Shown here: positions 24,332 to 35,260 of the stretch, piece after piece
Layout of the letters: each line of letters starts with the position of its first letter
Position numbering within the stretch: the stretch's first letter is position 1
NCBI GenBank assembly: GCA_033239125.1
Contig: BSWB01000001.1
Span: 30,113,501 to 30,177,500, forward strand
Direction of reading: 5' to 3'
From: Fagopyrum homotropicum
Taxonomy: Eukaryota; Streptophyta; Magnoliopsida; Caryophyllales; Polygonaceae
DNA: 64,000 bases
The notes under the pieces: model-generated
Databases searched by the model: none
What the model saw: only the letters and a program-made list of their open reading frames with translations
What the model was told of the DNA's origin: nothing
Position numbers and translations under genes: made by a program

Positions 24332-24929
24332 GAGCATCCACGTCAAAGAACATGTAAGATTAATCTTACCTATTTTTTATTTTTATACACTCTTCTTTTT
24401 ATGCCACATCACCTTAAGAACATACTAACTTTTTCACCCACATCAATAGAACACGTACTTTGGTTTTTAGTATATCTTATTATATGTATTACTTTTTGTT
24501 TTATATTTGTATTATTAATAAAAATATAGAAGAGTAATTCTAAAATAAATTTAAATTAAAAATTACACTTTATAAATAAAATAACATATTAAAAATATTA
24601 CACAAAGATATAAAATATGTGCAATACAAATGAGTTTACAATGCACACTACTTCAAAAAAAAATATTGAAGGATAGAAAAATGTATACAAAATGGATCTT
24701 TATAGACACATAAAATTAATTAATAAATTATAATATATTTTATTTTTTAATTTGTATTCTTAATATCATTTACAACATATTAAAAAATTTTGTCTGTAAA
24801 ATCAAAGTAAAAATAAAGGAAAATTAGAAGGGTCCAACTTAGATTCCAAGTGGTCTCACGAAGATAAATTTACTGTTGGTTCTATCATTTTTTTTATCCC
24901 TCCAATGTGGTAGTGGAGATGAATGCTAA
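24332..24929. mobile_element. PIF/Harbinger-like MITE, candidate TSD TAA
   Basis: This is an AT-rich block of 598 bp. The left end GAGCATCCACGTC and the complement of the right end (AGCATTCATCTC) match at 9 of 12 aligned positions. TAA lies at 24329-24331 and 24930-24932. The left 40 bp and an inner stretch (TTAAAAATTACAC, TATTAAAAATATTACA) also match the transposase-bearing remnant at 58545, so it looks like an internally deleted relative. No ORF is present. The ends are a best guess. Confidence 0.6.
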
Positions 24930-24932
24930 TAA

Positions 24933-25530
24933 CTCTAGCTTAGTATATCTAACAACTTCGGAACAGGCGCTTATCATAGGAGAGGAGAAGGAAATAGTTG
25001 ACATAGATGAGTCGATGACCCATCCTCCAAAAACAACCCAAAATAATTGAAGCGCCGAAGGGTAAGCCTCCAGATAAGATGAAGCAAGAACGACACTCCC
25101 CGGAAAAATCCGCTGAAATCATCATCCGGAAAATCCGTTGAGGCACCGTCCTTTTCAGAAATAGTAAACGATCTTGGTTTTGCTCGAAACCCGACTGACA
25201 ACATTGAGTCGTCCTTCTCCATTTCTTGTAATAATAAATTTTCTATTCTTTTTCTAGATGTGCACTTAGAGGACCAGAAGGAAGAAAGACAATCTACTGA
25301 GTAGCAGGAGGGACTCTTCAAAATCAAATTGTTATGGATGTTTTTTGGTAGATCGAAAATGATCGAAGCTTCTATGATCGAAAATGATTGCCCCCGCGGC
25401 TCAGTTGAAGATGGAGCGTTTTGCACTAAACCGCCCCCGTGGCTCTCAGATCTGCGCCAGCGGTTATGCAACAATCGTAATAAGTTTGGTTGTTTAGACT
25501 CTCACTTTATGACATTAAAGTGACGGTTTA
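24933..25530. other. Unassigned stretch with a weak 166-codon minus-strand frame
   Basis: A minus-strand frame of 166 codons (25474-24974) and shorter plus-strand frames show no domain that I recognise. Two words like those of the D LTR (GCCCCCGCGGC at about 25391, CCGCCCCCGTGG at about 25431) occur here. It could be the 5' part of an unidentified LTR element. I make no functional call. Confidence 0.35.
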
Positions 25531-25905
25531 GATTGCCTATTTACTGCAATTTAGTGTCTTAATTAGTATAAATAGAGATGCTATGTAGTGTTAGAATCAT
25601 CCCTCATTTTTCACCTCATCACATCAAAAACGCTTTTATTTGTTTTGTTCTCTATGGAGGGCTAACCACCTTTAGTTGTGCTTGACATTGGAAGCTCTCG
25701 ACATAGATCTGGTTATAAGTTTTATAATTGAAGTTCTTATTCCATAATGATTTGTGTTATGTTCTTGTGCTTAACTTCTTGATTGTATCTCACCTCTATC
25801 TAGCTTGATCATCTAGGTACTTGGGTCTTATCCAATGTGCTAGGAATTGTAGTTCCGGGTTCGGGTCATCATTCTAGTAGCAAACACGTTTACATAAGCG
25901 GGTTG
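25531..25905 (+). repeat. LTR-like remnant, left part
   Basis: A TATAAATA box at 25566-25573 is followed by a leader-like sequence typical of plant LTR R-U5 regions. It is continuous with 52355-52856 once element B and one GGTTG are removed. The left border was not found, so it may be a solo LTR or part of one, of unknown family. Confidence 0.45.
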
Positions 25906-27694
25906 TGTTCGCCCCTAAAGGTGTGTGCAAATAAGCTTTAAATTTATAAAACTAGAATCAAGCAGCGAACCCGCAGTGTACGGATCGACGTAGCTAAGCA
26001 AGAATTCCAGAGTATCGAACACAGGGATTTGGGTGGGAACAAATTCGATTGCAGATTATCAAGCGAGTAAATATGAGAGTTTGCAAATATTGGGAAAACA
26101 ACAATCCTAAAGATCCAAGTATCCAGCCGTGGCAATCGATTCAAGATATACTTAATGATATAAAGACAGAGTTGAGATATGCAAAGGTATACTAATGTAA
26201 GATAATCGTACGATGAAGTTCCAAAAACCTTATGTAACTCACCTACAAGGCACTCTCTATACAGGTTGTTGAGGCTCAATATAGAAAGATTCTAAAGATG
26301 AGAATTTATGTCGAATACCCAAACTTACAACCCAAAGATCAAGACTAACTTAACCGATTGAGGTTGTGACACTCACAGTCGAGGTAGAGGTTGTTGAGGC
26401 TTCACTACCACCTAGAAAAGACAAGTCTAAACTAAGTTAAAGCAAATCTTTAACTTTGGATTAAAGTAAAAGCAAGTTCGTGGACTTAAGGGGAATCACG
26501 GTTAGTTCTTGAGGTTCCACGGCCGTGGACTCAAGAACAGGCCGTAATTTAGGGTTGTCGGCGATTCTCTCTAACTCTCAGGGTCTAATCTGTTTGCGAT
26601 CGATCTATCATCATCTAAGCCACAACTATCAACCCTTCACCTTAGAATTGTTAAGGGTTTTTAGCCAATAACAGTCATGTTGATATCAATTCAAGAAATT
26701 AAAAGATAAAAAGATGAAAACTTTCAAGGACTTTCAATAATCTTCAAACCAATCTCAAAGTCACAATGAGAACAAGTATTATCAAAGGATTCAGGATAAA
26801 ACAAAAAATCACAACCTTAGGAAAGAAGGGAAAACGGGATGTCAATCCGTTTTCCAAATCAAACCTAAACAAGAAGAGAGATCTTCTTGCAAAATCTTCC
26901 AAAAGCTTCGATCTTTCGCCAATCCGGAGATCTCAACAGCAATCTCCACCAAAAGTGTGAGATTAGGATAATTCCCAGATGCAAACTTCAATCTCCAATG
27001 AGATGATCAATACTTCCAAGCGAAGGCCAAACGGCGTTGAAATTCTCTAAGCGGAGACGAACGTTCCCAAGCGTCGATAAATGCCGCTAAGCGAAGATGG
27101 CGGGTGTAAGCGGTGATGACGGAATCTTGCTTCGTCCGTCTTTTTATAGGGCAAGATAAAATATCGGCCCGGCCCAATCTTCAAAAGATCGTGGCTTCAA
27201 AGTATGGCGAAAAGATTCGCCAAGATCACGGTCGTGGAAGTTTTCACGACCGTAATTTAGGGCGTGGATTAGGTCACGGTTTGTACCATATATTCCACGG
27301 CCGTAATAGTTACTGGAATGCATCACGCATCTCTTGCAAGGTTCCACGGCCGTGGAACTGAACGTGGTTCGTAGTACGGCCGTATTTTAGAGCGTGGTTT
27401 AGGGCAAGAACGTGATTCTTCCCTAGCCTCGTGCATTCCTCAAGCTAAAACTCAAATTTGCTTCCAAAGATTGTCCTCAATCTATGGACATATCAACTCA
27501 ACTCTCCTTTGCTCGATTCCGTTCGGAAATAGCTCCAAATCACCTATAATCAACATAGAACTAGTGTAGACATCCATATCGACAATATAGGTAATACTAG
27601 CTCACATATGCACAAAGTTCAATCAAAGACTATCAATATGAATCAAATACGTTTAGAAAACGTGCCTAAAATATCACAATATTTCATGCTAACA
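25906..27694 (-). repeat. Element B 3' LTR
   Basis: In the window it starts TGTTCGCCCC and ends ATGCTAACA. It holds ACGGCCGT at 26519, 27297, 27346 and 27376, and CTTTTTATA (TATA box on the minus strand) at 27140-27148. Spaced GTTGAGGC words correspond to GCCTCAACAACCT in C. Confidence 0.95.
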
Positions 27695-29041
27695 AATAAC
27701 CCCATACTTAACACTTGCTTGTCCCTAAGCAAGGTCTTTCAAAAAGTTTTAAACAAGAGTTAGGATGAAATATGTGTACCTTCTTTTTGGGTGAATGTGA
27801 CTTCTAAAGAATAGATCATTCTCAAATCTTGCTTCAATCGTTCATCAAACTTTCACACGCTCACTCAAAGAGTAAAAAGCAAAATTCATGAACCAATTTA
27901 ACTTCTAACAAGCATTATAACCTTCAAACATTATCAAAATCAATCACAAGAAACTTCAATTTAGATCACCAAGTCATATAACATTCTTTTGATCTTAAGG
28001 ACTTTCAAAGAAAAGGTCTAGAATATGGAAGGGAAGGGAAAACTTTAAAGGAAAGTGGTGCATAAATCCGGGAAAGTGGACAACTACCTTCTTCTTCTTA
28101 TGCGGTTCCCGCAACACTTCAACTTAGAGCTTCGCTCTCTTCTTTTCATTTTTCGACTTTACTTTTGGAGTTATGGATAGAGGTGCACAAAAACCGAAGC
28201 CTAGGAGATCGGCCTTTCTCAATTTTTCAAGAGATGCCTCAAACCCTTAGCGCACATACCATAATCCGCTAGGAATATCGCTCAATTCGACTTTGGCAAG
28301 ACACAAACACCCGGCCATGTGAATGGTGCCGAGTTACTCATCGTCATGATTGACTTTCCCAAACCTATAACTTCTTTCTATTCATTTAAATTGCAAATAA
28401 TTGCTCTCATGGCCCTCCCACATCAAACATGCCTTTTTCTCATTCACTTCTCCAAATTCCCGGATAGGTAAAGGAGGCTAATATTTCAATGAGGAGCTAG
28501 ATGATCAAAGAAAGAAGAAAGAAAGTATCAAATTGCCTTAATCATTTCAACAAGAAGTATAGGAACTTATAATGTGATTTCAACTTCAATTTCCTAGCAT
28601 GATTTAGGTAACATTTTCACATTATAAAGCTTGCAAAAGAGGTAAAATTCATTCATTCAAGTTCCTTTCAATTCACAATCCTTTTAAGCATGCAATTGTC
28701 ATCAAACTCAATTCACAAGTGGTGATTATCATGGAAATCATCTCAATTCATTAGAAGCTCAAAATTTTCAAAATTTTTTTCAATTTTTTATGGGTTTTTC
28801 AAGTTATTTTTCATGCAATGCAATAAGGAAACGTGCAACACATAATGAACATGTAACGATAGTCTCAAATGAAAGCGAACATAGTAAGTAGAGTTATTAC
28901 AAACTTTTTAGTACATCCCACCCCATACTTAGGACGAACATTGTCCCTAATGTTCAGAAGAAAGAAGGAAAAGAAAGAAAAGAAAAAAGAAACTCACAAA
29001 GTGGTGGCGGGAATGTCTAAAATGAACGGTCATGCATCAAA
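27695..29041 (-). other. Element B 3' UTR with two GGGAC-loop hairpins and polypurine tract
   Basis: The complement of 27695-27710 is the polypurine tract TAAGTATGGGGTTATT. The hairpin at 27714-27733 (CTTGCTT, AGGGAC, AAGCAAG on the minus strand) precedes it. A second hairpin at 28936-28955 (GAACATT, AGGGAC, AATGTTC) follows the extra ORF and is again next to a CTAAGTATGGGGTGGGATG-like tract at about 28913-28931. The block 28180-28372 is conserved with N1 and C. No gene is supported. Confidence 0.75.
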
Positions 29042-30611
29042 TCACTGCGGCGCCGGCGGAGGCGGGAGTGGGGAGAAGCTGGAATCGTAGGGCCGCCCAA
29101 ACTGCTGGCGGTAGACGTCCCTCATCATGTGGTCGAGGTCGTCGAGGCGTCCGTCTCTAGCGTCGGCCCGGATCTCCAATGCTCCAACTCTCTCTGAAAG
29201 TCCGGTAGCCTAATCCGGCATCTGCTCGTACCATCCCGGGGCGTGACTGTACCATGCTGGGGCGTCGGATGGTGCTGGTGCTGGTGGTGGTGCTGCTGGC
29301 TGCTCCGTGGACCAAGGAGGGGGAACGCCATACCATGTGGGAGGTGTGGTCATCCACGTGGGCCTCTCACTCACGCTAGCGCGGCGAGATGACGAGCCTG
29401 AGGCTCTAGCTGAACGTGGAGAGCGTCTAGGTACATTTGGGGCCGCCTCCGGCTGGTCCAGAAATGTGCCAAACTCGTGCTCCGCTCCTCCTCCACTCTC
29501 AAACTGATCTCCCATATCCTCCTCCTCGACAACCGGTGGTGGGACGTAAGGGGGAGCTACTATCCTGTTCGCATGCATCGCAGCGAACGTCTCCTTCCAA
29601 TTATGGCGTCCCGCCATAATGGAATACTCCGGCAGCCACTCTAAACCCCTGCCTGTCCTAGTCTCCCAAGGCATGCCCGCATAAGGCGGACCTCCATGTG
29701 TGGGGAAAATGAGACCCCTAACCATGAATGCATGTAGCCCTAAAGGAACGGCCGGTATGCGGGTGCAAGCAGAAAAATCTACACCAAAACTCCTAGCAAT
29801 GTGGGTAACTATCCCACCATATCCGATGTTTCCCTTCGACTTGTTCTTGAGCTTGCTCATCGTAGCAGCCAAGAGAGTAGCACAATCTGCACGGCGTCCA
29901 TAAAGCAAGCAATAGAGCAAGAATAGCTCATCCGTCTTGATCTTTTGGGGCGTCTCCGTCCTAGGAAAGAGACACTCCGAAAGAACACGGTGAGCTATCT
30001 TCAAGGCTAGATGGTACATCAATCTAGCCTTGGTATCGGCGGGTTGCCAACGGTCCTCGTCGGCGTAAATCATTGCAACTTCCTCCCAAAAATCCTTGGG
30101 GTAAACACCACTCGGAAATCGACCATTAGGTCTCATGAAACCCAAAAATAGTCCCAAACTCAACGATGCTCAAATGGTAGTCTCTTTCCATGAGACGGAA
30201 AGAGACGATCCTATCTACGTGGCTGTGCTCGAAAGACGTCACAACCTCCCGGGTGATCTCCTCATAGGCGTCTTCTCGGATAGCCAAGAAGATAACTAAT
30301 CCGGCTCTATCCAAGAGCCAAGTTAGATCATCAACTATGTTGAGAGGATGTAGATCCTCCAACAACAAATATCTAGGGCCAATCACTGGCCTCTTCGTGA
30401 TCTTCTCATATGCAGCAAGATGGTCCTCATGTATGGTCGGAATTCTAGGGTGAGGAGGTGAGGATGGAGGTGAAGGTGAAGATGGAGGTGAAGGAGATGA
30501 GGGTGGTGGTGCCCTAGAGGATGAGGAGGTGGAGGGATTGCCTTTCCTTTTCTTATTCTGCTCACCCTTCTTCTCTTTTATCCTTCCCGACACTCTCCTT
30601 ACAAAATCCAT
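29042..30611 (-). pseudogene. Element B extra 3' ORF (Athila ORF), frameshifted
   Basis: This is homologous to the 526-codon ORF of C at 41965. It starts MDFVRRVSGRIKEKK at 30611. A 2-nt deletion near 30147 (CCTAATGG where C has CCTACAATGG) shifts the frame, and TGG has become TAG near 29211. The product would have a basic N-terminus, a Ser/Pro-rich linker, a globular region (FRLMERDYHLSIVEFGTIFGF) and a Pro-rich tail ending at 29042. Confidence 0.88.
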
Positions 30612-31441
30612 TCTGCACAAAAATTACGGGATGTTCTTCAAGAATTACGGCCATGGTTTACCCAGAGACCGTGGTTCGTCCCGGAATTTCACGAATCTCA
30701 GCAAATTCACAAGCAATCACCTCAACAAGCAGACCTAGTCTAATTCCTTCCAGTCTTTATCAGTTCTTCTTAAGAATCTATAGCAAAAACGAACCAAATT
30801 GGCGAGAATCAAGAAGAAAGAATAAACCTCTTTTTCGGATTGAGAAATCCAAAATGCGCGTTTGTTGATGGATTTCCGCTCGATTCGTCGCTTGGATATT
30901 GTTTGTGGTTGAATTTGCTGCAGTTTGGGAAGAAGAATCGTTAGAAACGATTAAGAAACGAGGATTTTGAGGAGGTCGTGGAATTCCGGCAATTAGGTCG
31001 TGGAAAGAGGGGTTTTTGGGATGAGTTTGTGAAGAACGTGGCTTATATAGTTGCAGGCAAAATTTTGAAAATCACGGTCTGTCGGGGTGTTCCACGGCCG
31101 TGGAAGTGTACGGAACCGTGGTTTTGGTGATTTTTCAAAGGCTTTTGGAAATTACGGCCACTGTAGCTATGACGACCGTAATTTAGACTGTGGAACCTCC
31201 TGTAAAGCTCCAAAGTCCGAATTTCGTCACTCCTCTTCAGCATCATCCTCCTCTTTTCCTTTTCCATTGATCCTACAACCAAAAAAAACACGAACATACC
31301 GGAAGAAATCGAGGCAAAATAAAGTGAAAACGTTTATTCTAAGCTAAACTATGAATCGAAAACAAAAACGAAAATGCAATACCTTGGGTTGCCTCCCAAG
31401 AAGCGCTTTGTTTAAGGTCCGTAGCTAGACCATTCTCGCAC
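30612..31441 (-). promoter_or_regulatory. Element B region between pol and the extra ORF: palindromes and TATA-like box
   Basis: On the minus strand the order is pol stop, palindrome cluster (exact ACGGCCGT at 31094-31101, variants to 31200), TATATAAG (31042-31049), leader, ORF start at 30611. The same arrangement occurs in C (41472, 41524, 41965), which supports an internal promoter. No transcript evidence is available. Confidence 0.5.
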
Positions 31442-33452
31442 TTATTCGAGTGCGGTAGGCGCAAACTCCTCAGCTTGGAGTTCCGGCGTATACTTCTTGA
31501 GTCGTTGGCCGTTCACCTTAAAACTTCCGCTAGCTTCACCCCGTACTTCAACTGCACCATGGGGGAAAATACGTTTAATTAGAAAAGGTCCGGTCCAACG
31601 GGATTTAAGCTTACCTGGGAAGAGGCGAAGTCTTGAATTGAAGAGGAGAACTTGATCTCCTTCTTTGAAGTCCTTTGGAATGATATGCTTATCATGCCAA
31701 CGCTTTGCTCTTTCCTTGTAGATCTTGGCGTTTTCATAGGCGTTCAAGCGAAGTTCATCCACCTTATTGATGTCTAGGAGACGCTTCTCTCCCGCTTCCT
31801 TCATGCCGAAATTCAGCCACTTGATAGCCCAAAACGCTTTGTGCTCCAGCTCCACCGGCAAGTGACAAGACTTCCCATACACAAGGTTGTATGGTGTGGT
31901 TCCTATGGGAGTCTTGTACGCAGTCCGGTACGCCCATAATGCATCATCTAGCTTCAAGGACCAATCCTTCCTAGTCCTTGAAACCGTCTTTTCTAGAATT
32001 CCTTTGATCTCCCTATTTGAGATCTCAACTTGTCCACTAGTTTGTGGATGATAAGGGGTAGCGATCTTGTGAGTAACCCCATACTTAGCTAGAAGAGCTT
32101 CAAAGCGACGGGCTATGAAGTGAGAACCTCCATCACTAATGATCGTCCTTGGTGTTCCAAATCGCGGAAAGATGGTCTTGTTGAAGAACTTAACAACCAC
32201 CATGGCATCATTTGTGGGAGAGGCAATTGCTTCTACCCATCTAGAAACGTAGTCTACCGCCAATAGTATGTATTGGTTTCCACAAGAAGATGGGAATGGT
32301 CCCATGAAGTCAACTCCCCAAACATCGAAAATCTCCACCTCTTAGATGTTGTTGAGGGGCATCTCGTTCCTTCTAGAAATATTGCCTGTTCTTTGACAAG
32401 CATCGCAGCAAGAAACAAAGGATTGCACATCTCTAAATAAACTAGGCCAATAGAATCCAGATTGCAATACCTTTGCGCTAGTCTTGTTCGAACTAGCGTG
32501 CCCTCCACAAGGTAGTGAATGACAATGGCGGATGACACTTTGCATCTCATCTTCCGGCACACATCGCCGGATGATGCCATCCGGACCTCTCTTAAAGAGG
32601 AGAGGCTCGTTCCAATAGTATTTCCGGACGTCCTTAAAGAACTTCTTCCTTTGTGCGTAGGATAGTCCGGGCGGTGTCTCCTGGCAAACCAAATAGTTAA
32701 CAAAATCAGCAAACCACTATTCGTTACCTTTGGAGATCACGTTGATGCACTCCTCTATGATGTGTAAGTGTTCGTCCGGAAATGAGTCATCAATGGGTAG
32801 ATGGTCGTCCCCTAGATGTGTTAGACGACTCAAATGATCCGCAACAGAATTTTCTGAACCTTTCTTGTCGCGGATCTCAAGATCGAATTCTTGTAGGAGA
32901 AGAATCCATCTAATTAGCCTTGGCTTCGCATCTTTCTTCGCAAGGAGGTACCGGATCGCAGCATGATCCGTGTAGACAATCACCTTTGCACCTACAAGAT
33001 AAGAGCGAAACTTGTCAATAGCGTAGACAATGGCTAGAAATTCTTTCTCGGTAGTGGCGTAGTTGAGCTGCGCTTCATCTAGCGTCTTGCTAGCATAGTA
33101 TATGGCATGGGTTCGCCCTTCCTTTCGTTGTCCAAGAACAGCTCCAATAGCTACATCACTAGCATCACACATAATCTCAAAGGGGAGAGTCCAATCCGGA
33201 GGTTGGATAATAGGTGCTGAAATTAGAGCTTGCCGAATGGTGTTAAACGCATCCAAACATTCTTGCGAAAACTCAAAAACTGCATCCTTCATCAATAGAT
33301 TAGTGAGAGGTTTTGATATCTTAGAAAAGTCCTTAATGAAACGTCTATAAAATCCAGCATGTCCTAGGAAACTTCTTATCCCTTTCACCGAAATTGGGGG
33401 AGGAAGTTTCTCTATGGTCTCTATCTTAGCCTTGTCTACCTCTATCCCTCTA
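31442..33452 (-). pseudogene. Element B pol, 3' part: RT end, RNase H, integrase
   Basis: The minus-strand frame begins after the C insertion (GIEVDKAKIETIEKLPPP) and goes through FLGHAGFYRRFIKDFSK, RNase H CDASDVAIGAVLG and TDHAAIRYLL, and integrase HCHSLPCGGH, CDACQ, GVDFMGPFP, IISDGGSHF and VEISNREIKGI, to the end at 31442. In-frame stops are at 32717-32719 (CCA in C has become TAG) and 32342-32344 (CAA to TAA). Otherwise it is very close to C. Confidence 0.93.
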
Positions 33453-33987
33453 TGTTAGCATGAAATATTGTGATATTTTAGGCACATTTTCTAAACGTAT
33501 TTGAGTCTTATTGATAGCCTTTGATTGAACTTTGTGCATATGTGAACTAGTATTGCCTATATTGTCGATATGGATGTCTACATGAGTTCTATGTTGATTA
33601 TAGGTGATTTGGAGCTAATTCCGAACGGAATCAAGCATAGGAGAGTTGAGTCGATATGTCCATAGATCGAGGACACTTTTTGAAGCAATTTGGAGTCTTA
33701 GATTGAAGAATGCACGAGTTAGGGAAGAATCACGTTCTTGCCCTAAATTACGCCCTAAAACACGGCCGTACCACAAACCACGTTCAGAATTACGGCCGTG
33801 GATTCAGAGTCAAAATTCGATGTTCATTCCAGGGGATTCTACGGCCGTGGAACTAACCGTAATTGTTTCCACGCCCTAAATTACGGTCGTGGAATCTTCC
33901 ACGACCGTGATCTTGGCGAATCTTTTCGCCATGTTTCGAAGCCATGATCTTTTGAAGATTGGGCCGGGCCGACACTTTGCCCTGCAT

Positions 33988-33996
33988 TATAAAAAG
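33988..33996 (+). promoter_or_regulatory. TATA box of the element C LTR promoter
   Basis: TATAAAAAG lies downstream of the palindrome cluster at 33762-33910. The same box is at 45423 in the 3' LTR and on the minus strand in B at 27140-27148 and 51795-51803. Conservation in all four LTRs supports it. Confidence 0.65.
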
Positions 33997-34510
33997 ACGG
34001 ATGAAGCAAGATTCCGTCACCTCGCTTACGACTTTTGAACCCTCGCTTAGCGGCAAACCCTCATCTTGGAGGTAATTTGGAGATCTCATTGAAGATCAAA
34101 GTTCGTATTGGAGAGTTGCTGTTTGTGATCTTCGTGTTTGTGGAAGATCGAAGTTTCTTGGAGGGTATTTGCAAGAAGATTTCTCTTCTTGCTTAGGTTT
34201 GATTTAGGATCGGATTGACATCCCGTTTCTTTTCTTTCCTAAGATTGTGATTGTTTACTCCGTTTTGAATCCCTTGATAAACGCTTGTTCTTGACTGTGA
34301 TTCTGAGATTTATTTGAAGATTATTGACCGTTCTTGAAAATTCCCATCTTTTGTCTTTTAATTCTTGAATTGATATCGATATGACTGTTATTGGCTAAAA
34401 ACCCTTAACAATTCTAAGGTGAAGGGTTGATAGTTGTGGCTTAGATGATGATAGATCGACCGTAAATAGATTAGACCCTGAGAGTTAGAGAATTATCGTC
34501 GACAACCCTA

Positions 34511-34560
34511 AATTACGGGCTGTTCTTGAGTTCCACGACCGTGGAATCTCAAGAACTAAC
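34511..34560. repeat. Composite inverted repeat in the C LTR leader
   Basis: GTTCTTGAG, the palindrome TTCCACGACCGTGGAA, and TCTCAAGAAC form one nearly perfect hairpin of about 35 bp, further flanked by AAATTACGG and CCGTGATTT half-sites. The same structure is in the 3' LTR near 45946-45995, and a variant in B near 26505-26545 and 51160-51200. Confidence 0.8.
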
Positions 34561-35165
34561 CGTGATTTACCTTAAGTCTACGAACCTGCTTATACTTTAA
34601 TCTAAAGTTAAAGATTGGCTTTAGCTTAGTTTAGACTTGTCTTTTATAGGTGGTAGTGAAGCCTCAACAACCTCTACCTCGATTGTGAGCCTCAACAACC
34701 TCAATCGGATAAGTTAGTCTTGATCTTTAGATTATAAGTTTGGGTATTTGATGCTAATCCTCGTCTTTAGAATCTTTCTATATTGAGCCTCAACAACCTG
34801 TATAGGGAGTGTCTTTTAGGTGAGTTACATAAGGTTTTTGGAACCTCAACCGTACGATTATCTTACATTAGTATACCTTTGCATATCTCAACTCTGTCTT
34901 TATATCATTAAGTATATCTTGAATCGATTGCCACAGCTGGATACCTGGATCTTTAGGATTGTTGTTTTCCCAATAATTTGCAAAACTCCTATATTTACTT
35001 GCTTGATAACCTGCAACCGAGTTCGTTCCACCCAAATCCCTGTGTTCGATACTCTGGAATTCTTGCTTAACTACGTCGATCCGTACACTGCGGGTTCGCT
35101 TGCTTGATTCTAGTTTTATAAATTTAAAGCTTATTTGCACACACCTCTAGGGGCGAACAAGTTTT

Positions 35166-35183
35166 TGGCGCCGTTGCCGGGGA
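35166..35183 (+). other. Element C primer-binding site (tRNA-Asp)
   Basis: TGGCGCCGTTGCCGGGGA lies 6 nt after the LTR and exactly matches the complement of the 18-nt 3' end of plant tRNA-Asp(GTC) including CCA. Confidence 0.93.
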
Positions 35184-35260
35184 TTTGGCTTCGTCCGAAT
35201 CCGGTAGCCGGTTGTCAAGCTTGGGAGCTTGCTCTCGTTATTTGATTTTTCCTTGAGTGC

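Larger units (their letters stand above)
33453..35159 (+). repeat. Element C 5' LTR
   Basis: It begins TGTTAGCATG and ends GGGGCGAACA. It holds ACGGCCGT at 33762, 33792 and 33841, related palindromes at 33880-33910 and 34530, a TATA box at 33988, and three copies of GCCTCAACAACCT at 34661, 34689 and 34787. Confidence 0.97.

Noticed and set aside
24974..25474. 166-codon minus-strand frame as a gene
   Set aside because: No recognisable domain, no similarity I can name and repeat-rich surroundings; kept only as an unassigned stretch.
26500..27390. Palindrome clusters as a CRISPR array or satellite
   Set aside because: Unit spacing is irregular, spacers are not uniform, and the genome is a plant; the copies are dispersed within LTRs.
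35166..35183. tRNA-Asp gene fragment
   Set aside because: Only the 18-nt complement of the tRNA 3' end is present at the LTR edge; it is a primer-binding site.
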